DNA of 15,774 nt from Hyphomicrobiales bacterium (GCA_020029455.1 JAIBJH010000033.1:1-15774); one strand, 5' to 3'. Counted from the first letter of the stretch, positions 1 through 6,856 are shown. Numbers and translations: made by a program. The notes: a model not told the origin generated them from the sequence alone.

Positions 1-2
1 AT

Positions 3-257
3 TCAAAACTCCGCAGCAGCCTGAAATCCGCCCTCGACAAGGCTGCGCAGGACCATGAGGTGATCGTGGTCGAACGCGCCAAGGGCGGCGACGTGGTGCT
101 GGTGTCGCGCGAGGATTATGACTCGCTGTCGGAAACCGCCTATCTCCTCCGCTCGCCCGCCAACGCCAAACGGCTGATCGCCGCAGCGGGACGCGCGAAG
201 AAATCACGCAAGCGCTTCAAGTCCACGCAGGCGCTTCGCGATGCGGCTGGCATTTGA
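3..257 (+). CDS. Type II antitoxin, Phd/YefM family (5' end missing)
   Basis: This is the antitoxin of a YefM-YoeB type pair. It would bind and neutralise the toxin encoded immediately downstream and repress the shared promoter, which lies outside the window. The reading frame is open from base 3 to the TGA at 255-257, with no stop before the edge, so the gene starts upstream. A GTG at 60 is an internal codon, because the sequence before it (LRSSLKSALDKAAQDHE) already matches the family pattern. Family hallmarks are 'GGDVVLVSREDYDSLSETAYLL' in outline (beta strand, then the ED-Y-SL-ET-YLL helix) and 'SPANAKRLIAAAG' before a basic C-terminal tail that normally wraps the toxin. The last 17 bases overlap the toxin gene, typical of translational coupling. 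The start is unseen; family assignment is confident. Confidence 0.88.
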   Translation, partial: SKLRSSLKSALDKAAQDHEVIVVERAKGGDVVLVSREDYDSLSETAYLLRSPANAKRLIAAAGRAKKSRKRFKSTQALRDAAGI

Positions 258-498
258 TCCGAACGCGCTGGAAGACCTGCGCTACTGGATCGACAAGGAC
301 CGGCGCAAGGCGCTCAAGATCATCGACCTCATAGACGCGACGCTGAAATCGCCCTTCGAGGGTATCGGCAAGCCGGAGCCGTTGAAGTTTGAACTTGCGG
401 GCTGCTGGTCGCGCCGCATCGACCAGGAACACCGCCTTGTCTACAAAGTCGAAAAATCCGAGATCACGATTCTCGCCTGCCGCTATCATTACGGTTGA
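241..498 (+). CDS. yoeB: YoeB-type ribosome-dependent mRNA endonuclease toxin
   Basis: This 85-residue protein has the length and sequence of YoeB/Txe toxins, which bind the ribosomal A site and cleave mRNA. Conserved blocks are visible: 'PFEGIGKPEPLK' (residues 38-49), 'WSRRIDQEHRLVY' (56-68) and the C-terminal 'ACRYHYG'. The residues catalytic in E. coli YoeB are present at the same numbers: Glu46, Arg65, His83 and the penultimate aromatic Tyr84. The toxin is therefore predicted to be intact and active. The ATG at 241 lies inside the antitoxin gene (17-base overlap), which couples translation and favours antitoxin synthesis. The active-site match gives high confidence; activity itself is inferred. 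Confidence 0.95.
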   Translation: MRLAFDPNALEDLRYWIDKDRRKALKIIDLIDATLKSPFEGIGKPEPLKFELAGCWSRRIDQEHRLVYKVEKSEITILACRYHYG

Positions 499-510
499 GT
501 TTTGAGCCGC

Positions 511-563
511 CCTCCTCTCCAACCTCCTTGCTTCTCAAGACTATTGCTGGGAGAGGGGTGGGG
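511..563. repeat. Imperfect inverted repeat in the toxin/MFS convergent gap
   Basis: The gap 499-664 separates the 3' ends of the toxin gene and the minus-strand MFS gene. A pyrimidine-rich arm (CCTCCTCTCC, 511-520) is imperfectly complementary to a purine-rich arm (GGGAGAGGGGTGGGG, 549-563), giving a long hairpin with a loop of about 28 bases. Arms of this style occur in dispersed intergenic repeats of Rhizobiales, but other copies cannot be seen here. It could also act as a transcript-end structure for both genes. There is no clear T run beside it. Confidence 0.3.
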
Positions 564-605
564 AGTTCTTACCCACTTCTGGAATGTAGCGAGAAGTAGC
601 ATTTT

Positions 606-617
606 CACCGCGCGGTG
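606..617. repeat. Perfect 12-bp palindrome CACCGCGCGGTG
   Basis: This is a perfect self-complementary 12-mer in the gap between the convergent toxin and MFS genes. It lies about 48 bases past the MFS stop and 108 bases past the toxin stop. It could be a protein-binding site or a chance GC-rich palindrome. Nothing nearby indicates a promoter it would control. Confidence 0.3.
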
Positions 618-664
618 TCAAGGACTATTTTCAAGATGTAGGCTTTTATTTAGAAACCTTGAAA

Positions 665-1903
665 TTAAGCCACCCTCCCCTCCAGTTTCCGCGCTGTCCG
701 CAATGTCGGGAACATCTGGCTCCACAGTGCAGCCACCATCATGGTGCCCGCGCCGCCCATCACTACCGCCGTCACCGCGCCGAGCTTTGCTGCCACCGTG
801 CCGGCGCGGAATTCGCCCAGTTCGTTTGAAGCGCCGATGAACACCCGGTTCACGGCATTGACGCGGCCCCTCACCTCGTCCGGTGTCCACAGCTGCATCA
901 GCGTTTCGCGCACATAGACCGAGACCATGTCGCAGGCGCCAACCAGCACCAGCGCCCCGATGGAGAGCGGCACCCAGGTGGATAGTCCGAACACCGAGAC
1001 GAACAGGCCAAAGCCCGCCACACACCAGAAAAGAATGCGCCCCGCGTGGTCCTTGATTCCGTATTTGGCAAGCCACGCCGCCATCACCACCGCGCCTACA
1101 CCCGGCGCTGCACGCAGGAACCCCAGCCCCAGCTCATCCACTTGCAGGATATCGCGGGCATAGATCGGCATGAGGGCATAGGCCCCGCCAAGCAGCACAG
1201 CGAAGAGATCAAGCGAGATCGCCCCAAGCACGATGGGTTCCGACTTGATGAAACGGAAACCCGCCAGCAGCGTCGAAATCGTCGTCTCCTCCACATGGTT
1301 GTTCTGGGCAACACGGCCGATCCAAACAACTGAACAGATCGCCAGAAACAGAAGCACGGCCGCAACGCCATAGGCCACCTCGGCGCCGAGACCGTAAAGC
1401 AGGCCGCCGAGAACCGGGCCGGTGATGGTAGTCACCTGCCAGTTCATCGAGTTGAGCGAGATGCCATGCGGTATGGCCTCGCGCGACAGGAGATTGGGCG
1501 ACAGGGCATCGGAGGCCGGGTTGAAGAAAGCCCGCGCCATGCCAAGCACAACGAGGATGAAGAACATCGGCGTCACGATGGCCGGGTGCGACAGCGTGAA
1601 GATCAGGAAGGCCAGCGCGCAGAGGGCTTCGATGGCAAGACACAAGCAAAGGATGAGCCGGCGATTGAAGCGGTCCGCCACCAGCCCCGTCACCAAAACG
1701 AGCAGCAGCGCCGGAAGAAATTGCGACAGGCCAATGAGGCCCAGATCCCATGGGTCGCGCGTGATGTCATAAACCTGCCAGCCGATAGCCACCACGAGGA
1801 TCTGCGCCGCAAAGCCGTGGCACAGCAGTGCCACCAGATATTTCACATATTGCGGATAGTGGAAGGCATTGCCGGAAGGTTGTGCGGCCGTAGTGTCGCT
1901 CAT
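665..1903 (-). CDS. MFS transporter, EntS-like/MFS_3 family exporter
   Basis: This 412-residue protein is an inner-membrane major facilitator transporter with about 12 predicted membrane segments, the usual length for the family. The conserved loop 2-3 motif A appears as 'GLVADRFNRR' (residues 73-82), typical of proton-driven drug or siderophore exporters. The second half carries 'VRGRVNAVNRVFIGASNELGEF', reminiscent of the EntS/MFS_3 group, which exports enterobactin in E. coli. The substrate cannot be read from the sequence. The gene stands alone and is divergent from the TfoX-like gene (63-base gap). The ATG at 1903 starts a sensible cytoplasmic N-terminus ending in a first helix near residue 20. 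Fold assignment is confident; siderophore export is only a possibility. Confidence 0.92.
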   Translation of the reverse strand: MSDTTAAQPSGNAFHYPQYVKYLVALLCHGFAAQILVVAIGWQVYDITRDPWDLGLIGLSQFLPALLLVLVTGLVADRFNRRLILCLCLAIEALCALAFLIFTLSHPAIVTPMFFILVVLGMARAFFNPASDALSPNLLSREAIPHGISLNSMNWQVTTITGPVLGGLLYGLGAEVAYGVAAVLLFLAICSVVWIGRVAQNNHVEETTISTLLAGFRFIKSEPIVLGAISLDLFAVLLGGAYALMPIYARDILQVDELGLGFLRAAPGVGAVVMAAWLAKYGIKDHAGRILFWCVAGFGLFVSVFGLSTWVPLSIGALVLVGACDMVSVYVRETLMQLWTPDEVRGRVNAVNRVFIGASNELGEFRAGTVAAKLGAVTAVVMGGAGTMMVAALWSQMFPTLRTARKLEGRVA

Positions 1904-1966
1904 CGGCCCTCCGTGCCATGGTGCTCAGGCCCTGTCAAAGCATGGCCGTCATGTTATGGTGATGGC

Positions 1967-2314
1967 ATGTCCCTTGAAGACCGCCTCACCAAAGCCCTCG
2001 CTGCCCACAAGCCCATCACCAAGCGAATGTTCGGTGGCCTCTGTTTCATGGTCCGCGGCAATATGCTGGTCGGCACGTTTCGCGGCGGCATGATGGCCCG
2101 CGTCGGCAAGGAAGATCACATCGCCGCGCTGAAACTTCCCGGCGCCTCTGCCATGGAGATGAAGGGCCGCGTGATGGAAGGCTTCATCCTTATCGATGCC
2201 AAGTCAGTGGACAGCGACGCCGCCATGAAGCGCTGGATTGACATGGCGCTCGCCTACAACGCCACGCTCCCTGCCAAAACGGCAAAGCCCGCGAAGAAGC
2301 CAAAAAAGGCATGA
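1967..2314 (+). CDS. TfoX N-terminal-domain protein
   Basis: This 115-residue protein consists of a single TfoX N-terminal domain (about residues 1-95) followed by a Lys/Ala/Pro-rich tail. Diagnostic residues are 'KRMFGGLCFMVRGNMLVG' (19-36) and 'GRVMEGFILID' (67-77). TfoX of gamma-proteobacteria promotes competence, but the stand-alone N-domain proteins common in Alphaproteobacteria lack the C-terminal domain and have no firm function. The frame stays open far upstream into antisense MFS sequence. The ATG at 1967 is chosen because the domain starts there ('MSLEDRLTKAL') and the protein has the family's length. Its stop overlaps the start of the next gene (ATGA, 2311-2314), so the two are probably co-translated. 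A diverged copy of its 3' end lies at 3013-3078. Confidence 0.88.
   Translation: MSLEDRLTKALAAHKPITKRMFGGLCFMVRGNMLVGTFRGGMMARVGKEDHIAALKLPGASAMEMKGRVMEGFILIDAKSVDSDAAMKRWIDMALAYNATLPAKTAKPAKKPKKA
2242..2314 (+). repeat. Direct repeat copy A (3' end of tfoX-like gene)
   Basis: This is the intact copy of the roughly 66-73 base segment repeated at 3013-3078. It encodes the C-terminal 'NATLPAK' plus lysine-rich tail of the TfoX-like protein. The copies are direct repeats about 770 bases apart and flank the 230-residue unknown gene on both sides. Confidence 0.7.
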
Positions 2315-3003
2315 GCGGTGATCGCACAGTGCTTTGCGCCGACAACAATGCCGACTTCTACTGCTCGGTCTTTGATGCCCAAGGCCTCGCCTGGAAGCGG
2401 AACGCTGCATGCTGGCTGAGCGTGGAGCAGCCTCCACCCTACTATTCGCAACTTGTAACTCTGTCGCCTGAAAACACCATCGAACAGCTCGCAAAGATCA
2501 CTGATTTGCGCTGGCGCCTCACACGCCCCTGGAGCTTCAAGGATGCATTCTGCACGCTTGATGTGTCATCACAGGGCTTCGAGATATTGTTTGAAGCACA
2601 ATGGATTTGGCGGGGTCCTGCAAAAGTGAACTGCCCCGACGGCTGGCTACAGGTTAAGGAACCGGCGCAGTTGCGAAAGTGGGAGGCGGCTTGGGCGGCG
2701 AATGGTTCTCCCACGTCAGTCACCGTGTTCAAGGAGCCGTTGCTGACGGACCCGCGTTTCTGCGTGATGGCGCAGGTTCAGAATGGTGAAGTTGTCGGCG
2801 GCGCTATCGGCAATTTTTCAGATGAAGTCATGGGCCTTTCAAATGTCTTTGGCGCGTCATTTGCAGCCGCCGCAGATGCCGCTCAATCGCTCAATGGCGA
2901 CTTGCCTGTCGTCGGATATCAGCGCGGCGATGCCCTCATTGCGGCCAAGGCCTGCGGCTTTGCCGAAGTGGCCCCACTGCGAGTTTGGCTGACAAGCCCC
3001 TGA
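2311..3003 (+). CDS. Uncharacterised protein, possibly GNAT-acetyltransferase-like
   Basis: This 230-residue protein is not recognised with certainty. It is a soluble protein without signal peptide or membrane segments. The C-terminal half ('RFCVMAQVQNGEVVGGAIGNFSDEVMGLSNVF', residues about 150-180 in outline, then 'VVGYQRGDALIAAKACGFAEVAPLRVWL') resembles the later strands of a GNAT acyltransferase. There a strand-turn-strand precedes a helix, and a terminal 'GF...LRVW' strand is common. A clear acetyl-CoA pyrophosphate loop (R/Q-x-x-G-x-G/A) is not seen, so the enzyme may be degenerate or another fold. The 4-base overlap with the tfoX-like gene suggests a two-gene operon. The gene sits exactly between two copies of the tfoX 3' end, suggesting local duplication or insertion. 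Confidence 0.75.
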   Translation: MSGDRTVLCADNNADFYCSVFDAQGLAWKRNAACWLSVEQPPPYYSQLVTLSPENTIEQLAKITDLRWRLTRPWSFKDAFCTLDVSSQGFEILFEAQWIWRGPAKVNCPDGWLQVKEPAQLRKWEAAWAANGSPTSVTVFKEPLLTDPRFCVMAQVQNGEVVGGAIGNFSDEVMGLSNVFGASFAAAADAAQSLNGDLPVVGYQRGDALIAAKACGFAEVAPLRVWLTSP

Positions 3004-3012
3004 TTTTCCTTG

Positions 3013-3078
3013 CTGGCGCTGGTCTTCAACGCCACGCTTCCGGCTAAAGCCGCCAAGCCTCGAAGGAAGAAAGTCTAG
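3013..3078 (+). pseudogene. Remnant of a second tfoX-like gene (3' tail only)
   Basis: The 66 bases up to the TAG at 3076-3078 translate as 'LALVFNATLPAKAAKPRRKKV'-stop. The end of the upstream TfoX-like protein reads 'MALAYNATLPAKTAKPAKKPKKA'-stop. Over the first 16 codons about 37 of 48 bases match the segment at 2242-2289, and both copies end in a lysine-rich tail and a stop. This looks like the surviving 3' end of a duplicated tfoX-like gene that lost the rest, or a repeat made when the 230-residue gene was placed here. It has no start codon or binding site of its own. It is in the same frame as the preceding gene, separated only by that gene's TGA at 3001-3003. Its last four bases overlap the end of the convergent membrane-hydroxylase gene. 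Confidence 0.75.
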
Positions 3079-3983
3079 CCTCGCTGCCACCTGAACGGCA
3101 GCACCAGCACTGCGAGGGTGCGCTCATAGACCGGAAGTCCCGCACTCTTGTCCACGCCCAGTTCGGCGGGCGGCTTTCCCGGCCTATAAACAAAGGTGCC
3201 GAAAAGCATGTCGTAGATAGTCAGCGTGTTGCCGTAGTTCTTCGCCTCGTTAACATCGGCGCTGTGGTGGTAGCGGTGAGTCTCCGGTCCCACAAAGATG
3301 TAGTTCAGCCAGCCCATGCGCACATCCACATTGAAGTGGCTGATAAGGCCATGCAGCCCGTTGATCATCAGGAACATGGCTACTGCCTTCTGGTCATAGC
3401 CCATGAGCCAGACCGGCAGGATGATCGCCAGCACCTGCACGAAGAGAGCATTGATGGGGTGAAACACAGCATGCATGATGAGATAGAGGCGCGGCGGCAG
3501 ATGATGTGCCGCATGCGAAAGCCACAGGAAGCGGCCCAGCGGCCCTTTCATTTCGTGCATGGCACGGTGCAGGCCATAGTTGATGGCTTCAAAGACCAAC
3601 AGGCAAACCACAACCTGCAATGCCAGCGGCCAGTCGTGAGCAGGCCCTGTCAACTCACCTGAAATGGTGATGGTAAGCAAACCGAGGCCTGTCGTAAGAG
3701 CCGCCATGAACGCGCCGTTGATGACGACATATTTGAGGTCCGCCAGAAAAGAGCGGAACGTCATGGCCCAGCGCCGTTCATAGGGAAACTGCCATTCAAT
3801 CAGCAGATAAAGCACGGCGAGGAAGCCACCCCGCGTCATCCACACCAGCCTGGGATCAGTTGTCGTGTAAAGGATCATGTAGAACCCGGCTAGCGTCACC
3901 GCCCAACTGAAGGGGTAAAGCCCCCAGCGCACGATGGCCCTTCCCAATTGGCGCCAGCTTGCCTCTGCCATGACCGCTTCCAT
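3075..3983 (-). CDS. Sterol desaturase/fatty acid hydroxylase family membrane protein
   Basis: This 302-residue integral membrane di-iron enzyme belongs to the fatty-acid-hydroxylase superfamily (PF04116), which hydroxylates or desaturates lipids, sterols or carotenoids. The three histidine clusters that bind iron are visible: HRAMH (139-143), HAAHH (157-161) and HRYHH (236-240), with further histidines near 171-175 and 211-216. Four or more hydrophobic segments lie at about 24-40, 50-65, 85-108, 120-136 and 178-195. The frame is open upstream to 4169, but that would overlap the divergent regulator. The ATG at 3983 is preceded by GGGAGAAG at proper spacing, so it is taken as the start. The gene is divergent from a TetR-family regulator (77-base gap), which likely controls it. 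The substrate is unknown. Confidence 0.92.
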   Translation of the reverse strand: MEAVMAEASWRQLGRAIVRWGLYPFSWAVTLAGFYMILYTTTDPRLVWMTRGGFLAVLYLLIEWQFPYERRWAMTFRSFLADLKYVVINGAFMAALTTGLGLLTITISGELTGPAHDWPLALQVVVCLLVFEAINYGLHRAMHEMKGPLGRFLWLSHAAHHLPPRLYLIMHAVFHPINALFVQVLAIILPVWLMGYDQKAVAMFLMINGLHGLISHFNVDVRMGWLNYIFVGPETHRYHHSADVNEAKNYGNTLTIYDMLFGTFVYRPGKPPAELGVDKSAGLPVYERTLAVLVLPFRWQRG

Positions 3984-4060
3984 GCTCTTCTCCCGATTCT
4001 GGACATCTGTTCGAAATCGGTTAAATGTGCGAAAACCTCGGGTAAGGAAAGAACACCGAC

Positions 4061-4651
4061 ATGCCATCTGCCCGGAAGCGGACACCAACCGCGAAATTGT
4101 CCAGAAAATCAAAACCCGATCGCCGCCCCGCCAAGACGTGCGCCAGCCTCTCCCAGGCCTTCTTTTCACTCATCCAGCAGCGGGACTGGGATGATATCGC
4201 CGTGCAGGATATATGCGTGGCGGCAGATGTAGCCCGCTCATCTTTTTATGCCCATTTCGACAGCAAGATCACCCTTCTGGAGCACATGATCCTTCGTTCA
4301 CTTGCTGCCTCGCGCGAAGTCCGTGTGCAGCAGACAGGCTCATTGGGCTTGGTCGCTTGGATCATCGATCATGTCACCGAAAATCGCAGCATGTTCTATC
4401 GCGTGGCGCGAAGCGGTGGCGCGCAGATCATCCTCAACCGCTTCAAGGCCGCGCTCTGTTCCGAGCTTACGGAGGAACTTCGGCGCGAGGGCACTTCCCA
4501 TTCAGCCGTTCGCGCCAACTTCATTCTGGGCGGCACGTTCGATGTATTGTTTGCTTGGTCAAGAACCTGGAAGGTGAGCGACTTGCCCGCTGTAAAAGCT
4601 CATATTCTCGCCATGTCCGCTTCCGCTAACCGCCCTGGGCCGCTGCCATAG
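4061..4651 (+). CDS. TetR/AcrR-family transcriptional regulator
   Basis: This 196-residue protein has the TetR DNA-binding domain. A basic N-terminal extension (residues 1-25) is followed by a helix-turn-helix at about 28-72. The pattern is characteristic: 'AFFSLIQQRDWDDIAVQDICVAADVARSSFYAHFDSK', with the recognition helix at 'VARSSFYAHF'. The C-terminal domain (about 75-190) would bind an unknown ligand. An AAGGAAAG element lies about seven bases before the ATG at 4061. The gene is divergent from the membrane hydroxylase at 3075-3983, the classic arrangement of a local repressor with its target and its own promoter in the shared 77-base gap. No clean operator palindrome was found there. Family assignment is confident; the target is inferred from position. 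Confidence 0.92.
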   Translation: MPSARKRTPTAKLSRKSKPDRRPAKTCASLSQAFFSLIQQRDWDDIAVQDICVAADVARSSFYAHFDSKITLLEHMILRSLAASREVRVQQTGSLGLVAWIIDHVTENRSMFYRVARSGGAQIILNRFKAALCSELTEELRREGTSHSAVRANFILGGTFDVLFAWSRTWKVSDLPAVKAHILAMSASANRPGPLP

Positions 4652-4681
4652 CTGCGCGCCAAGCTTTTATGGACGGAAGGC

Positions 4682-5074
4682 CTAGCTCCACAGATCCCTG
4701 ACATGTTCGCCACGGTCCGGCATGTCCTTCCAATCCTTCAACCCGTCAAAGCGCCTGATCGGAATGGCAGCGACATCTTCCGGTTCCGCCAGCCGCAGAT
4801 TGACAGCAATCTCGCGCCGCCCATTCTTGTCTGGCTCAACATCACGCCAATAGGCAATGCACCCGCACGCCTCACAGAAATGAAAGCCGATATTCTTTTC
4901 CAACCGGATGTAGGCCTTGGTCGGGCCAGACACCCTGATGTTTTCGCCCTCAGCACCATAGGCCCAAAGCACCGCATACTTGCGGCAGACCGTACAGCTG
5001 CAGCTCGTCGCCGATTTCGGTACTCCCTCGAACGTCCAGGAAACCGCGCCACAATGACAAGAGCCAGCGACCAT
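4682..5074 (-). CDS. GFA-family (glutathione-dependent formaldehyde-activating-like) zinc protein
   Basis: This 130-residue protein has the GFA/CENP-V fold with its zinc-binding cysteines. 'SCHCGAVSW' lies at the N-terminus (Cys6, Cys8), 'CSCTVCR' at 25-31 and 'CEACGC' at 67-72, which together match the two zinc sites of the family. The namesake enzyme Gfa was proposed to form S-hydroxymethylglutathione from formaldehyde and glutathione. Most members, including this one, are of unknown substrate, so the name should not be read as a function. The ATG at 5074 follows a strong GGGAGGG ribosome-binding site. The gene is convergent with the TetR gene (30-base gap) and divergent from icd. No formaldehyde-oxidation genes adjoin it. 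Confidence 0.9.
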   Translation of the reverse strand: MVAGSCHCGAVSWTFEGVPKSATSCSCTVCRKYAVLWAYGAEGENIRVSGPTKAYIRLEKNIGFHFCEACGCIAYWRDVEPDKNGRREIAVNLRLAEPEDVAAIPIRRFDGLKDWKDMPDRGEHVRDLWS

Positions 5075-5096
5075 TTAAACCCTCCCTTGGTTGCAT

Positions 5097-5124
5097 TTGC
5101 TCCAACTTAGCCCCCCTGCTATAG
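5097..5124 (+). promoter_or_regulatory. Candidate housekeeping promoter of icd
   Basis: TTGCTC (5097-5102) and CTATAG (5119-5124) are separated by 16 bases. They resemble an alphaproteobacterial sigma-70 promoter (TTGAC and CTATAT-like boxes) about 40 bases before the icd start. This is a pattern match only. Confidence 0.35.
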
Positions 5125-5163
5125 CCGCGCCACTTTTTCACAGCCCGTCTTTCAGAGGATTTC

Positions 5164-6375
5164 ATGGACAAGATCAAAGTCGCAAAGCCCGTCGTCGAAC
5201 TCGATGGCGACGAGATGACCCGCATCATCTGGGAGCAGATCAAGAAGGAACTGATCCTTCCCTATCTCGACATTGATCTCCAATACTATGACCTTTCCGT
5301 CGAGAACCGTGACAAGACCGAGGACAAAGTGACGGTCGATGCCGCTAACGCCATCAAGCAACACGGCGTCGGCGTCAAATGCGCCACCATCACGCCGGAC
5401 GAAGCCCGCGTGAAGGAATTCAACCTGAAACAGATGTGGAAGTCGCCCAACGGCACCATCCGCAACATCCTGGGCGGCGTCATCTTCCGCGAGCCAATCA
5501 TCTGCCAGAATGTGCCGCGCCTTGTGCCCGGCTGGACCAAGCCCATCATCATCGGCCGCCATGCCTTCGGCGACCAGTATCGCGCCACTGATTTCACCTT
5601 CCCCTCAAAAGGCACGCTCACCATCAAGTTCGCGGGCGACGACGGCAAGGTGATCGAGAAGGAAGTGTTCAAGGCTCCGGGCGCCGGCGTTGCCATGGCC
5701 ATGTACAATCTCGATGAAAGCATCAAGGAGTTTGCCCGCGCTTCGCTGAACTATGGGCTGAACCGCAAGTTCCCTGTCTATCTCTCTACAAAGAACACCA
5801 TCCTCAAGGCCTATGACGGCCGTTTCAAGGATATCTTCCAGGCGGTTTACGATGCCGAGTTCAAGGCGGATTTCGACAAGGCCGGCATCGTCTATGAACA
5901 CCGCCTGATCGACGACATGGTGGCAAGCGCCATGAAGTGGACCGGCGGATACGTCTGGGCCTGCAAGAACTATGACGGCGATGTGCAGTCAGACTTGGTG
6001 GCACAGGGCTATGGTTCGCTGGGTCTCATGACCTCCGTGCTGATGACACCCGACGGCAAGACGGTTGAGGCCGAAGCCGCCCACGGCACGGTGACCCGCC
6101 ACTACCGTCTGCACCAGCAGGGCAAGGCTACCTCCACCAATTCCACCGCGTCGATCTTCGCCTGGACCGGAGGCTTGAAGCATCGCGCCAAGCTTGACGA
6201 CAACGCCAAGCTCAAGGCTTTTGCCGAGACGCTGGAGAGGGTAACGGTCGCCACAATCGAGGAAGGCAAGATGACGAAAGATCTCGCCGTCCTCGTCGGC
6301 CCTGATCAACAGTGGCTCACCACCGAAGGCTTCATCCAGGCTGTCGACAAGAACCTCGAAAAGGCCATGGGGTAG
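5164..6375 (+). CDS. icd: NADP-dependent isocitrate dehydrogenase
   Basis: This 403-residue cytoplasmic TCA-cycle enzyme oxidatively decarboxylates isocitrate to 2-oxoglutarate with NADP+. It belongs to the homodimeric, eukaryote-like subfamily used by rhizobia, and its length is typical. Visible substrate-binding features are 'SPNGTIRN' (94-101), Arg109 in 'IFREPI' and Arg132 in 'IIIGRHAFGDQYRATDF'. The metal-binding aspartates lie in 'RLIDDMVA', and the coenzyme loop is 'EAAHGTVTRHYR'. The ATG at 5164 follows AGAGGA at good spacing. The gene stands alone and ends in a strong hairpin terminator. Nothing unusual was seen. Confidence 0.98.
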   Translation: MDKIKVAKPVVELDGDEMTRIIWEQIKKELILPYLDIDLQYYDLSVENRDKTEDKVTVDAANAIKQHGVGVKCATITPDEARVKEFNLKQMWKSPNGTIRNILGGVIFREPIICQNVPRLVPGWTKPIIIGRHAFGDQYRATDFTFPSKGTLTIKFAGDDGKVIEKEVFKAPGAGVAMAMYNLDESIKEFARASLNYGLNRKFPVYLSTKNTILKAYDGRFKDIFQAVYDAEFKADFDKAGIVYEHRLIDDMVASAMKWTGGYVWACKNYDGDVQSDLVAQGYGSLGLMTSVLMTPDGKTVEAEAAHGTVTRHYRLHQQGKATSTNSTASIFAWTGGLKHRAKLDDNAKLKAFAETLERVTVATIEEGKMTKDLAVLVGPDQQWLTTEGFIQAVDKNLEKAMG

Positions 6376-6388
6376 TTCAAAAATGAAA

Positions 6389-6410
6389 GGGCCGGGAGAA
6401 ATCCCGGCCC
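6389..6410. terminator. Hairpin terminator, probably bidirectional
   Basis: A perfect nine-base-pair stem GGGCCGGGA / TCCCGGCCC closes on a GAAA tetraloop just after icd. It is followed on the plus strand by TGAAATTTT and preceded by CAAAAATGAAA, which gives a T-rich tail on the minus strand. It lies between the convergent icd and glycine-zipper genes and can serve both. Confidence 0.85.
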
Positions 6411-6434
6411 TGAAATTTTAGTAGTCAGACGGAC

Positions 6435-6824
6435 TCAGTAATCATAGTCGTCAAACTCGTCATCACCGTAGTCCTCATCATAGTTCGATGCGCATTTGGC
6501 GAAATATTTGCGGTAATACTTGTCGCGCTTGCTGGCGCCATGGGCCATGCCGACGGCGGCACCGCCAGCACCCGCAATGATCGAGGTCTTCTTGCCACCG
6601 CCGAGAACATCTCCGGCTACAGCACCGGCAATACCGCCGACAATCATGCTGCCCAGCACCCTCTTGTTAGTCTTCTTGCGGGACTTCTCTTCGGCGTAGT
6701 AGTGGCACTTCCTTGCCTGCTTCTTTGTAAGTGCAAGGGCGTCATCCGACATCACAATGGTGGCCGGCACGGCCACGCTTAAGGCCAGCGCGGCCGCAGT
6801 CATCATCTGGACAAGCTTCTTCAT
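6435..6824 (-). CDS. Secreted glycine-zipper protein with acidic tail
   Basis: This is a 129-residue exported protein of unknown function. A signal peptide occupies residues 1-31 (basic MKK, hydrophobic core, cleavage likely after 'DDALA'). The mature part begins with a basic, cysteine-bearing stretch (Cys40, KSRKKTNKR). A glycine zipper follows at about 58-96 ('GSMIVGGIAGAVAGDVLGGG...AGAGGAAVG'), forming a hairpin of two small-residue helices as in the Gly-zipper/YMGG outer-membrane-associated families. Next come a basic 'SKRDKYYRKYFAKC' (Cys111) and a strongly acidic end (DEDYGDDEFDDYDY). The two cysteines could form a disulfide in the periplasm. An AGGAG element precedes the ATG. Such proteins are often envelope- or stress-related, but no specific role can be read. 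It is convergent with icd. Confidence 0.82.
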   Translation of the reverse strand: MKKLVQMMTAAALALSVAVPATIVMSDDALALTKKQARKCHYYAEEKSRKKTNKRVLGSMIVGGIAGAVAGDVLGGGKKTSIIAGAGGAAVGMAHGASKRDKYYRKYFAKCASNYDEDYGDDEFDDYDY

Positions 6825-6856
6825 GGTTTTCTCCTGTTACGGTTTCTCCGGGTGGT

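Noticed and set aside
1466..1966. Long open frame upstream of and in frame with the TfoX-like gene
   Set aside because: It is antisense to the MFS gene, is rich in Arg/Gln with no recognisable domain, and the TfoX domain begins at the ATG at 1967.
2454..2490. GTAAC followed by CGAA as a further SigF promoter
   Set aside because: The spacing is 21 bases and the site is inside a coding gene.
3984..4169. N-terminal extension of the membrane hydroxylase up to 4169
   Set aside because: It would overlap the divergent TetR gene, encodes a basic unlikely segment, and the ATG at 3983 has a strong ribosome-binding site.
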